Origin: DASYPQ01 sp041488095
GTDB lineage: Bacteria > Planctomycetota > UBA1135 > GCA-002686595
Reading direction: 5' to 3'
Length of the DNA: 29,334 nt
Assembly: GCA_041488095.1 (NCBI GenBank)
Contig: JBGPOP010000046.1
Span: 1-29,334, forward strand
Under the pieces are notes generated by a model. That model made no database searches and was not told where the DNA came from. It was given only the letters and a program-made list of their open reading frames with translations. The translations under genes were made by a program, and so were the position numbers. This document shows, piece after piece, positions 10,395 through 18,188 of this stretch. The stretch's first letter is position 1. Each line of letters opens with the position of its first letter.

Positions 10395-12065
10395 TCAGTT
10401 GCGCTTGGAGCCCCCGAAGGCGTTCTCGTAGCGGTAGTAGACCTCCAAGGTCAGGACGTTGATCGCGGTGTTGTAGAGCGGGCCTCCGCCGGAGTAGTTG
10501 CCCCAGCGATCGCTCTGGATCCACCCGCCGTTCGTGCAGGCGCGCTCGGTGTGGTCCTGGAGCGACAGCACCGCGTCGACCATGGCCTTGTTCCACGGAC
10601 CCCAGTACTTGCCCGACTTCTTGGGGCTGTCCGGGCCGTCGAGCTGGTTCATCGCGAGGCTCGCGTAGTACCAGTAGTAGTAGTCGATGGAGGAGCGGTC
10701 CTTGGAGACCGTCGGCAGGTCCGTGAGGATGCGCTTGGCGGCGAGCTCCAGGAAGGGGTCGTCGGGGTTGTGCGTTGCGAAGATGCGCAGGCACATGCCC
10801 AGGGCCGACATCGTGGTCGAGTGGTAGGTGAACTGGCTGTCGAAGGGCCCGGTCACCGTCGCGCCGGCGGACTTGGCGTCGAGGTAGCCGACGAGCCCGT
10901 CGTTGGCCGTGACGAACTTGCAGAACTCCATGGCGCCGTCCATCGATTCCTGCTTGACCTGCAGCCCCGAGAGCTGCGCCGACTTGAGCGCCATGACGCA
11001 CCAGGTCGTCACCGAGGTGTCGGAGTCGAAGAGGTCCTTCTTGTAGGTGTCGTCGCCCGTGCCCTTGCGGAAGTCCTCGATCTCCTTGCGCGAGGCGTAG
11101 CGCCAGCCCCAGAAGCCCTGGCCCGAGGGATTGGGACGCTGCGACTCCTCGATGAAGTTGATGCCCCTCTGCGCCGGTTCCTTCCAGTAGCGGTTCTGCG
11201 AGAGGCCGAACGCCTCGGTCATCGCCATCGTCGCCAGCGCCTCGTTGTACATGAAGGCGCGGTCACGGCTGAACGAGCCGTCGGGGTTCTGCTTCTTGCG
11301 CAGATTCTCCAGGGCCTTCTTGACGACTTCACCGACCTTGTAGCGCTTGGCGAGAGCCGTATCGACGATGTCCTGCTTGCTCTCGTGGCTGAAGCCCGCG
11401 CCGAGGAAGCACAGGAGCGCGAGCCCCGTCAGCCCCTCGTCGTAGTGGTCGTTCATGTTCAGCTTGGCGTCGTAGCAGGGCGCCTCGGGGATGCAGCGCG
11501 ACTTGAGCGAGAGCGCGCCCCACGAGCCGTCGGGGTTCTGGTGTCGAACCAGCCAGCGCAAGCCGTCGAGCACCGCCTTCTCCGTTCCCTGCGTGGGCCC
11601 GCCCGCGCGGCCTTTGCGGGGGCCCGATCCGAGCTTGCGCCCGCCGAAGGCCGAGGGCCGGATGCCGTAGTGGCCGCCCTCACCGACGCCGATCGCCGTG
11701 CCTCCGGTCGTGCCGCCGCTCGGCAGGTTGTCGAGCGCGGTGGGGTCGCCGCGATCGAGGTGCAGGTCCTCGGGCTGCGCCTCGGTGGTCGGGATGTAGA
11801 TGTCCTCCTCGAAGCTGACGAGCTCGGCATCCTCGTTCTTCGGGATGGCCTTGCGGTCGATGACCTCGGGGGGCTGGACGAGCTCCTCGGGCTGGTCCTC
11901 TCGGGGCTTGGAGATGCTGATCTGGGTGTTCTTCTCTTCCTTGATCTTCTGTTCGTGCTTGACGTACCAGACGGCCGCGATGGCGAAGAGGATCGCGTGG
12001 AAGGCGATGGCCATGAACACCCAGGGCGCGTTCCGCGCCAGCACGATCGGGTTGAAGCTCTTCAT
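10395..12065 (-). CDS. TonB-like-anchored alpha/alpha-toroid protein, copy 1
   Basis: A 556-residue membrane-anchored protein of the prenyltransferase/squalene-cyclase repeat superfamily. I place the start at 12065, which has an upstream AGGAAG; the longer frame to 12131 adds unrelated residues. Residues 14-36 form a membrane helix containing A19-x3-H23. A Pro/Glu-rich periplasmic linker follows (about 50-115), then a Gly-rich GTAIGVG segment. The toroid domain (about 163-556) has QW-like repeats HQNPDGSWG and KQNPDGSF. At the place of the cyclase DxDD acid motif it has D347-S-D349-T-S, so the acid motif is only partly kept and cyclase activity is doubtful. The helix and linker resemble TonB. 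It is a tandem paralogue of the gene at 12388-14079. Confidence 0.88.
   Translation of the reverse strand: MKSFNPIVLARNAPWVFMAIAFHAILFAIAAVWYVKHEQKIKEEKNTQISISKPREDQPEELVQPPEVIDRKAIPKNEDAELVSFEEDIYIPTTEAQPEDLHLDRGDPTALDNLPSGGTTGGTAIGVGEGGHYGIRPSAFGGRKLGSGPRKGRAGGPTQGTEKAVLDGLRWLVRHQNPDGSWGALSLKSRCIPEAPCYDAKLNMNDHYDEGLTGLALLCFLGAGFSHESKQDIVDTALAKRYKVGEVVKKALENLRKKQNPDGSFSRDRAFMYNEALATMAMTEAFGLSQNRYWKEPAQRGINFIEESQRPNPSGQGFWGWRYASRKEIEDFRKGTGDDTYKKDLFDSDTSVTTWCVMALKSAQLSGLQVKQESMDGAMEFCKFVTANDGLVGYLDAKSAGATVTGPFDSQFTYHSTTMSALGMCLRIFATHNPDDPFLELAAKRILTDLPTVSKDRSSIDYYYWYYASLAMNQLDGPDSPKKSGKYWGPWNKAMVDAVLSLQDHTERACTNGGWIQSDRWGNYSGGGPLYNTAINVLTLEVYYRYENAFGGSKRN
10972..11033. repeat. 62-bp exact direct repeat, copy A
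   Basis: This stretch is identical base for base to 12962-13023 in the paralogous gene (offset 1990 bp). It covers the codons around the DSDTS segment of the toroid domain. Identity at third positions over 62 bp shows a young duplication or gene conversion between the two toroid genes. Confidence 0.9.
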
Positions 12066-12200
12066 GAGGATGCGTCTTCCTGATGGGCCGCCGCGGGCTG
12101 GCCGCGGCGGGCCTCCGGGGCAACGGGACACAACGAGGACGCGAGCTCGGCTGAGAGGGGGCGGTCACCCGAGGCGCGACGGCGTCGCACCTACCTGAGT

Positions 12201-12210
12201 GGGGGGGGGG
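12201..12210 (-). repeat. Homopolymer tract C10 (minus strand)
   Basis: Ten consecutive C on the coding strand of the cluster, starting directly after the candidate -10 box at 12211-12216. Such tracts change length by slippage during replication and, in this position, could alter initiation. Confidence 0.8.
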
Positions 12211-12238
12211 ATGTTACCCGATTTTGACCTGACCGCAA
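12211..12238 (-). promoter_or_regulatory. Candidate sigma70-type promoter for the toroid/Exb cluster
   Basis: On the minus strand TTGCGG (12233-12238; three of six consensus bases), a 16-nt spacer and TAACAT (12211-12216; four of six). The boxes are weaker than those of hppA, and the predicted leader to the start at 12065 is about 140 nt. Confidence 0.4.
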
Positions 12239-12387
12239 CGCCGGCGGGCCCGTCCCCCCCGGCCGGGCCGATGCGACGGGCGCGACCTCCCCGATCCACC
12301 ATCGCGAGGGCCGGAAGCCTGCGCGCAGGAGAGCCCCGGCCGGAGCGCCTCCCCCCACCGCACCCGGGTCTCGACCCTGGAGCGCGG

Positions 12388-14079
12388 TCAGTTGCGCTTG
12401 GTGCCGAAGGCGTTCGGATAGCGGTAGTAGACCTCGAGCGTGAGGACGTTCAGAGCCGTGGCGTAGAGGGGGCCCGCGCCGGAATAGCTGCCCCAGCGGT
12501 CGCTCGCGATCCAACCGCCGCTCGTGCAGGCGCGGTCGGTGTGGTCCTGCAGGGTGAGCACCGCGTCGACCATGGACTGGTTCCAGGTGTTCCAGTACTT
12601 GCCCGTCCTCTTGGGGCTGTCGGGGCCGTCGAGCTGGTTCAGCGCGAGGCTCGCGTAGTACCAGTAGTAGTAGTCGAGCGAGGCGTGGTCCTTGGCGACC
12701 GTCGGCAGATCCAAGAGGATCCGCTTGGCCGCCTGATCGAGGAACGGATCGCCGGCGTCGTGCCTCGCGAAAATCCGGATGCACATGCCCAGGGCCGACA
12801 TCGTGGTCGGGTGGTAGGTGAACTGGCCGTCGAAGGGCCCGGTGACGATCTGGCCGGCGGTCTTGGCGTCGAGGTAGCCGACGAGCCCGTCGTTCGCGGT
12901 GACGAACTTGCAGAACTCGACCGCGCCGTCCATCGACTCCTGTCGGACCTGGAGGCCGCACAGCTGCGCCGACTTGAGCGCCATGACGCACCAGGTCGTC
13001 ACCGAGGTGTCGGAGTCGAAGAGCTCCTTCGGGTACGAGGCGTCGTCCGTGCCCTTGCGGAAGTCCTCGATCTCGCCGCGCGAGGCGTAGCGCCAACCCC
13101 ACAGGCCCGAGCCGGAGGGGCTCGGCCGCTGGGCCTTCTCCAGGAAATCGACGCCGCGCTGCGCGGGATCCTTCCAGGTGCGATTCCCCGTCAGCCCGTA
13201 GGCCTCGGAGAGCGCCATCGTGGCGAGCGCCTCGTTGTACATGAAGGCGCGATCGCGGCTGAACGAGCCGTCGGTGTTCTGACGCGCACGCAGCCACACG
13301 AGGCCCTTCTTGACCACCTCACCGATGCGATGGCGCTCGGCCCTCACCGAGTCGACCAGGTCCTGCTGCGAGAGGTTGCTGAAGCCCGCGCCGAGGAACG
13401 ACAGCAGCGCGAGAGAGGTCAGACCTTCGTCGTAGTTGACGGTCGCATGGAGCTTCGGGTCGAAGCAGGGTCGCTGCGGATCGCAGCGCTCGGGCAACGA
13501 GCGCGGGCTCCACGAGCCGTCGGGGTTCTGGTGGCGGCAGAGCCAGATCAGACCGTCGCGCACGGCCTTGTCGATCTGGAAGGTGCGGCCGATGGTCCCC
13601 TTCACACCCTTGGGTGGCAGCGGGGTCCTCCCAGGGAACACCGAGGACCACGGCGAGGGGCCGTTGCCGCGATTCCCGCCCGTGCCGACGCCGATCGCTG
13701 TGCTCCCCGAAGCCCCGCCGTTGGGCAGGAGCTCGGTGGACAGCGGATCCCCGATCGGTTGAGTGGGATCGAAGTCCTGCGGCACGAGGTCCGAGGGGAC
13801 GTAGACCGGAGTCTGGTCGACCACCTCGCCCGGCTGGTTCGGCGGAATGCGCGTGCGGTCCGTCGGAACGGGCGCCTCGACCGGCTCGAAGGTCGGCTCC
13901 TCGTGCTCGCGTGTGACGACGAGGAGACCTCCGTCGTTCGGGCGCTTCCCTGTCCCGTGCCGGATGACGACGAACCCCAGCGCCACGAGCAGCATCAGGT
14001 GCGCGAGAACCGACATGACGAGCCAGGGTGAGTTCCTCGCCGCGTGGCGGACGAAATCGATCGGGTCGCGGATGGGCAT
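12388..14079 (-). CDS. TonB-like-anchored alpha/alpha-toroid protein, copy 2
   Basis: First gene of the nine-gene cluster; 563 residues; the start is supported by GAAGGAA about 10 nt upstream. The membrane helix (about 19-40) contains S23-x3-H27, the same spacing as Ser16/His20 in the TonB anchor helix that contacts ExbB/ExbD. A Pro-rich linker follows (about 55-110), then a GSTAIGVG segment like copy 1. The toroid domain from about 165 carries HQNPDGSW, RQNTDGSF and D355-S-D-T-S at the cyclase acid-motif position. The C-terminus ends in KRN as in copy 1. I infer a periplasmic toroid tethered to, and possibly driven by, the ExbB/ExbD channel encoded downstream. An enzymatic role on a lipid or glycan is possible but not shown. 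Confidence 0.88.
   Translation of the reverse strand: MPIRDPIDFVRHAARNSPWLVMSVLAHLMLLVALGFVVIRHGTGKRPNDGGLLVVTREHEEPTFEPVEAPVPTDRTRIPPNQPGEVVDQTPVYVPSDLVPQDFDPTQPIGDPLSTELLPNGGASGSTAIGVGTGGNRGNGPSPWSSVFPGRTPLPPKGVKGTIGRTFQIDKAVRDGLIWLCRHQNPDGSWSPRSLPERCDPQRPCFDPKLHATVNYDEGLTSLALLSFLGAGFSNLSQQDLVDSVRAERHRIGEVVKKGLVWLRARQNTDGSFSRDRAFMYNEALATMALSEAYGLTGNRTWKDPAQRGVDFLEKAQRPSPSGSGLWGWRYASRGEIEDFRKGTDDASYPKELFDSDTSVTTWCVMALKSAQLCGLQVRQESMDGAVEFCKFVTANDGLVGYLDAKTAGQIVTGPFDGQFTYHPTTMSALGMCIRIFARHDAGDPFLDQAAKRILLDLPTVAKDHASLDYYYWYYASLALNQLDGPDSPKRTGKYWNTWNQSMVDAVLTLQDHTDRACTSGGWIASDRWGSYSGAGPLYATALNVLTLEVYYRYPNAFGTKRN
12962..13023. repeat. 62-bp exact direct repeat, copy B
   Basis: Identical to 10972-11033. 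It marks the best conserved part of the toroid-domain duplication. Confidence 0.9.
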
Positions 14080-14262
14080 GACTTCGATTCCTTCGCAGAA
14101 GTGCCGCGGGCCGGGCGCCCCGGGAGTTCGGGTCGCCTCGGCGGCAGCAGGTCTGACGCACCGAGCTATCCGCGTCCGCGAAGGCTGTTACCGTGTGTGC
14201 ACCTTCGGGCTCTCGTGCACAGCCGCTCGCACACCGCTGCTCCCGCCATCGCGCGCGCCACA

Positions 14263-16041
14263 ATGCGCACGCTCGCGCTGCTCGTGCTGCTCGCGCCGGT
14301 CGCGGCAGCGCAAGAGGTGCGCTCGGCGAACGGGCGCTTCGTCGCGCGCGTCCGTCCGCCCGAGATCCAGGTCGTCGAGACGGCGGAGCCGCACGGACGA
14401 TCCCTGTGGACGTCCCGCGATCTGAAGCTCGCCCCCGCCGATGAATGGCGCCTCTCGGACGATGGCAAGGCGCTCGTCGCGATCGACGCGAAGGGAGCCG
14501 CTGAGCGGCCGCTCGTCCAGGTCGTGCGCGAGGGCCAGCTGCTCATCTCGGCCGACGCCAGGGCCCTCGCCGTCCCGGCCGGGCTTCTCGGCGCCTGGCT
14601 CCCCTCCGACGCGCCCTGCATCCGCTTGCGCAGCGTGGAACGCGACGGCGGACAGGGACTCTGGCTCGACCTCCTGGCCCGCGACGATCGAGTCCGCTCG
14701 ATCGACCTCGAGACCGGCGCGCTGCGCCTGCCCCGCGACGAGGGGACGGACGCTCCCCTGAGGGTCGAGCCGGCGGCAGGCGAGGGGACGGAGCCGGTCT
14801 TCGTCTCGCACTGGCTCGCTCCAGAAGTCTGCTTCGCCGGGGAGCCGCTGCCCGTCCACGTCCGGGGCAGCCTGCCGACGCCGGCTTGGAAGCCTGCGGG
14901 CTTCGTGCTCGAACGCGATCCTGCGAGCGCGCTACGCCTCGTGATCGTCCCGCGCGCGACGCCGCCTCCGCCCGGCACGATCCCGATCCAGGTCCTGAAG
15001 GGCTTCGAGGAGTCCGCGACGGTGCACGGCCTCGATCCCGGGCTGTACTCGATCGCGGTCCGCGGCCGCGTCGCGGAGGAAGCCGAGCCGCCGCGCGAAC
15101 TTCGAGTCCTCCCGACGGGGACGCTCGTGCACCTCGAGAGGCCGGGCGGGACTCGGGCGGAACCCGAGAGCATCACGCTCCACGATGACGGCCGGATCGA
15201 AGCGCGGTACGAGCGGGGCGCCGTGCGCCGCGTCGCGCTCGCACCCGCGGCGGTGTGCGAGGAGATCGCGCGGCTCGTGCTGCAGCTCCCCGCGGGGGGC
15301 GAGAGGCGCGCGAACCCGAGTCCAGCCTCCGGCTCGCGGTGGGAGATGGACTGGTCCGCCCAAGCCTCCATGGGGGGCAGGCCGAAACGAATCGTGCGGG
15401 ACGCGAGCAGCCTCGAGGCCGCCCCCCGCCAGATTGCCGACCTCCTGCTCCGGGCCGCCCCGCCCTCGTCCGCACAGCCCGCGCGCTATGCGATCGACCT
15501 CGCCAGGAGCTTCCTCGAGGTCCGCACCGGATCCGCGGGTCTGCTCTCCGCCTTCGGCCACGACCACCGGCTCATGGTGCGGCGCTTCTCCGGGCGGGTG
15601 GAGGCCGATCCCGGCGACCTCGCGCACTCGTCCGTGGAGCTCGAGGTCGACGCGGGCTCGCTCGCGGTCGTCGACGACGACAGTCAGGGCGATCGCGCCG
15701 CGATCGAGAAGGAGATGAACGAGAACGTGCTCGAGGCGGGGCGGAACGCGACGATCGGCTTCAAGAGCCTCGCGGTCCGGGCCTCCGCCGCCGCGGAGGG
15801 AACGTACGACCTCCTCATCGAGGGGGAGCTCGCGCTCCACGGCACGTCCCGGAAGCTCCGCGTGCCCGCGCGCCTGGAGCTGCGGGGCGAGCGCCTCCGC
15901 GCGACCGGCGAGATCTCGCTCCTGCAAAGCGACTTCGGGATCCGCCCCACCTCCGCAGTGGGCGGCACGGTCAAGGTGGCGGACAAGGTGCGGATCTCGT
16001 TCGACGTGACCGCGGTGAAGGAAGTCGCCCGCGGGAGATGA
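14263..16041 (+). CDS. Secreted protein with C-terminal YceI-like domain
   Basis: The start at 14263 gives a signal peptide (LALLVLLAPVAAAQ) directly; the frame extends upstream to 14044, but those residues are antisense to the start of the toroid gene. The mature protein is about 575 residues. Residues about 20-150 look like a beta-propeller-type stretch (SANGRF, LSDDGKALVAI), followed by mixed beta sequence to about 400. Residues about 408-592 match the YceI lipocalin-like family: YAIDLARSFLEVRTG at the start, FGHDHRLMVRRFSGRVE, then TIGFKS and GELALHGTSRKL. YceI domains bind polyisoprenoids or amphiphiles in the periplasm (family knowledge). YceI proteins are normally about 190 residues, so the 400-residue N-terminal extension is unusual. 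It is divergent from the toroid cluster, with 183 bp between starts. Confidence 0.85.
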   Translation: MRTLALLVLLAPVAAAQEVRSANGRFVARVRPPEIQVVETAEPHGRSLWTSRDLKLAPADEWRLSDDGKALVAIDAKGAAERPLVQVVREGQLLISADARALAVPAGLLGAWLPSDAPCIRLRSVERDGGQGLWLDLLARDDRVRSIDLETGALRLPRDEGTDAPLRVEPAAGEGTEPVFVSHWLAPEVCFAGEPLPVHVRGSLPTPAWKPAGFVLERDPASALRLVIVPRATPPPPGTIPIQVLKGFEESATVHGLDPGLYSIAVRGRVAEEAEPPRELRVLPTGTLVHLERPGGTRAEPESITLHDDGRIEARYERGAVRRVALAPAAVCEEIARLVLQLPAGGERRANPSPASGSRWEMDWSAQASMGGRPKRIVRDASSLEAAPRQIADLLLRAAPPSSAQPARYAIDLARSFLEVRTGSAGLLSAFGHDHRLMVRRFSGRVEADPGDLAHSSVELEVDAGSLAVVDDDSQGDRAAIEKEMNENVLEAGRNATIGFKSLAVRASAAAEGTYDLLIEGELALHGTSRKLRVPARLELRGERLRATGEISLLQSDFGIRPTSAVGGTVKVADKVRISFDVTAVKEVARGR

Positions 16042-16072
16042 GCCCGGGCCGCAGCACGGTCCGGCCGCGAGC

Positions 16073-17191
16073 TCAGCCTCCCCGCGCGAACTGGCTCCTG
16101 AGCTCCAGATTCATCTCGACGAGCTTCGTCAGCATCTCGAGCTTCCTTTCCAAGTCGCGCTCGCTCCGGAGGCCCTGCACGGCGCGGTAGGCGGAGGCGA
16201 CCCCGGGATCGATCTCGCGGCCCGCCTGCGAGTGCTCGAGCTCGGACTGGGCCTCCTCGAGCGCGCGCGAGAGCTTGCCGATGCGGCGCTCGAGGAGATC
16301 GACCTCGGAGGAGTGAGCCTTCTTCTGTTCGGCCAGCGCCTTGGCGAGCGCCTCCTGCGCCCACTCGCGCGCCAGCTTGAGGACCGTCTGCTCCAAGTCC
16401 TGGAGTGGGAGCCTGGGTTTCTCGTCCTGCGCGAGGGCCGTGCCTGCCGCCGGCGCGCGGTTGCCCGTGCCGCGGGCCGCGACCGCAGCGGTGCGTCCCT
16501 TCAGTGAGCTCTTGGCGAGCTCGGCTGTTCCCGAAGCGGACCGAGGTCCGATCGGCGGCTGCGACGCCGCCTCGGCGCGCGCCGGGACGAGAGACGGAGC
16601 CATCGGCCTCGGACGATGCGGATTCTCGCGCTCGAGCCGCTTCTGGTGGAATGCGTAGAGCTCGGTGTGGACCGCGCGACCGCCGCCGCTGCTCCCGGCG
16701 ACCTCGACCCCCTCCTGGGCCACGGCGAGGAGCGTCTCGAACCATGTTCCCGCGTCGAACTGTGCGAACGCGAGCCCGACGGAGAGTCGCGCGACGACGG
16801 GAGTCGGAGCCCCGGGCACGGGAAGCCGGCGAGCCCCCTCGAGGAGCCTCTTGGCCCACGTTTCGGCTGCCTCGGCGTTCGTACGGGGGAGCATCGCGAC
16901 GATCGGCCCCCCCTCGCGCAGGGCCAGTAGGTCGCCGCTCCTCGGCACCGTGCGCATCATCTCGGCGACCGATGCGAGCACGGCGTCGCCTCCTCCTCCC
17001 GCTGCGGCGAGCGCGATCCGGTCGAGGTCCTCGATCGCGATCCGCAGGACCGCAAAGGGAGCGCGCTCGCGCAGCGCCACCTCGTACTCGAGCTCCATCA
17101 ATCCGCGCACCTCGGCCGGCGAGCGGCCCCGGCCGGACGCGACTGCGTCCAGACCGAGGGGCAGGAGCTCGACGCTGAGGATCTCGCTCAT
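16073..17191 (-). CDS. Degenerate GGDEF domain with C-terminal coiled coil
   Basis: A soluble protein of 372 residues; start chosen at 17191 because the upstream extension is Arg-rich low complexity. Residues about 40-175 follow the GGDEF fold: FAVLRIAIEDLDRI, then the signature hairpin, then ARLSVGLAFAQF and a final GGGRAV. The catalytic GGDEF is replaced by E93-G-G-P-I97, so it should not make cyclic-di-GMP. It may bind a nucleotide or act as a scaffold. A low-complexity linker (about 190-275) leads to a coiled coil (about 285-372). The gene converges on the YceI-fusion gene with 31 bp between stops. No input or membrane domain is visible. Confidence 0.7.
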   Translation of the reverse strand: MSEILSVELLPLGLDAVASGRGRSPAEVRGLMELEYEVALRERAPFAVLRIAIEDLDRIALAAAGGGGDAVLASVAEMMRTVPRSGDLLALREGGPIVAMLPRTNAEAAETWAKRLLEGARRLPVPGAPTPVVARLSVGLAFAQFDAGTWFETLLAVAQEGVEVAGSSGGGRAVHTELYAFHQKRLERENPHRPRPMAPSLVPARAEAASQPPIGPRSASGTAELAKSSLKGRTAAVAARGTGNRAPAAGTALAQDEKPRLPLQDLEQTVLKLAREWAQEALAKALAEQKKAHSSEVDLLERRIGKLSRALEEAQSELEHSQAGREIDPGVASAYRAVQGLRSERDLERKLEMLTKLVEMNLELRSQFARGG

Positions 17192-17525
17192 GGATGCGGG
17201 GAGCCCGCGGGAAGGGCGGCGGTCGACCGGGGAGCGGGGGATGGCGGAGACTCGGCCCGATCGAGCCGCCGCCTTCCGGCGGGAAGATCTCGGTTGCGGT
17301 GAAGAAGGTGGGTGAGCCCGTGAAAGACTATCTCGCCGCGGGCCGGCGTGTCGCCCCCTTCGGGATCTCGCTGGACGGCGTTGCGCACGGGATCGCGCGC
17401 CCATCGATTCCCATGGCCCCGCCGTGCGGGTTCACGATCGGCCCGGCGGCCGCTATCCTCCTCACCCCGAAAGCGGGCGGGCGGTCCCGCGACCTCGTGC
17501 CGCCCATCTCCCCCGAGCCCCCTCC
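17192..17525. other. 334-bp divergent spacer upstream of the EF-P gene
   Basis: No credible coding sequence. It holds the candidate EF-P promoter at 17431-17459 and must hold any promoter of the divergent GGDEF-like gene, for which I see no good boxes. Confidence 0.6.
17431..17459 (+). promoter_or_regulatory. Candidate promoter of the EF-P gene
   Basis: TTCACG (17431-17436) and TATCCT (17454-17459), each with four of six consensus bases, are separated by exactly 17 nt. The predicted leader is about 60 nt to the start at 17526. Confidence 0.5.
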
Positions 17526-18077
17526 ATGCAGTCCTCCGCCATGGACCTCCGCAAGGGCCTCCTGGTCAAGCACCAGGGGCGCACCTGCACGGTCATCCAC
17601 TGGAACATCCTGCGCAACGACCGCCGGACGTTCGTGCAGATGAAGCTCAAGGACCTCGAGTCGGGGCGCATCACCGAGCTCAAGGAGCACAGCGATTCCA
17701 AATACGAGGTGCTCGACTCCGAGTTGCTCGAGCTCGTCCACTCCTACCGCGACGGCGAAGACGAGGTGTTCTACACGCCCAACGGCGTCGAATACCGCTG
17801 CCCGCGCACGGCGGTCGAGGAGCAGCTCAAGTGGGAGGTCGAAGCGTACAAGGGTCTGCTCGTCGATGGACAGCTTGTCACGGTTTCGCTGCCTTCGAGC
17901 GTGGTCGCGACGGTCGTCGACACGTCGCCGCCGATCAAGGGCGGCGGCGGGACCGGCCTCAAGGACGCCTTGCTCGACAACGGGGTCAAGGTGCGGGTCG
18001 GACTGATCGTCGCGACGGGTGACCGGGTTCGCGTCGATCCCGAGACGCTCGAGTACAAGGAGCGCGTGCAAGCCTGA
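17526..18077 (+). CDS. efp: Elongation factor P family protein
   Basis: Binds the ribosome between P and E sites and relieves stalling at proline stretches. It has 183 residues from the ATG at 17526 (an in-frame ATG at 17541 is equally possible; neither has a Shine-Dalgarno). All three EF-P domains are present: the KOW-like N-domain (DLRKGLLVKHQGR), the middle OB domain (EVFYTPNGVEYRCP) and the C-terminal OB domain (VVDTSPPIKGGGGTGLKDALLDNGVKVRV). The tip loop of the N-domain, normally PGKGQ with the modified lysine, reads R30-N-D-R-R34. By alignment D32 stands where E. coli Lys34 is, with arginines beside it. It may be an EF-P with another modification or none, or an EF-P-like paralogue. Confidence 0.9.
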   Translation: MQSSAMDLRKGLLVKHQGRTCTVIHWNILRNDRRTFVQMKLKDLESGRITELKEHSDSKYEVLDSELLELVHSYRDGEDEVFYTPNGVEYRCPRTAVEEQLKWEVEAYKGLLVDGQLVTVSLPSSVVATVVDTSPPIKGGGGTGLKDALLDNGVKVRVGLIVATGDRVRVDPETLEYKERVQA

Positions 18078-18188
18078 GCCGAGCGCCCTCGTGCCGATGC
18101 CGCCCGATGCGACAGCGGGGCGGCGCTTGCCCGGCTGCGTGGACGCGCTTAGGCTTCGTCTGGTACACCGCATCGTGAGCGACCCACC

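Larger units (their letters stand above)
12066..12387. other. 322-bp spacer between the two toroid genes
   Basis: No credible ORF. It holds a candidate minus-strand promoter (12211-12238), a homopolymeric run of ten C on the minus strand (12201-12210) and GC-rich sequence without a clear terminator. Its size allows the downstream eight genes to be transcribed independently of the first toroid gene. Confidence 0.6.

Noticed and set aside
7616..10462. Plus-strand frame of 948 codons opposite the large TPR gene
   Set aside because: The minus frame has a signal peptide and TPR repeats. The plus frame is Leu/Arg/Glu/Val low complexity with no recognisable domain. The similar long plus frames opposite the other cluster genes were rejected for the same reason.
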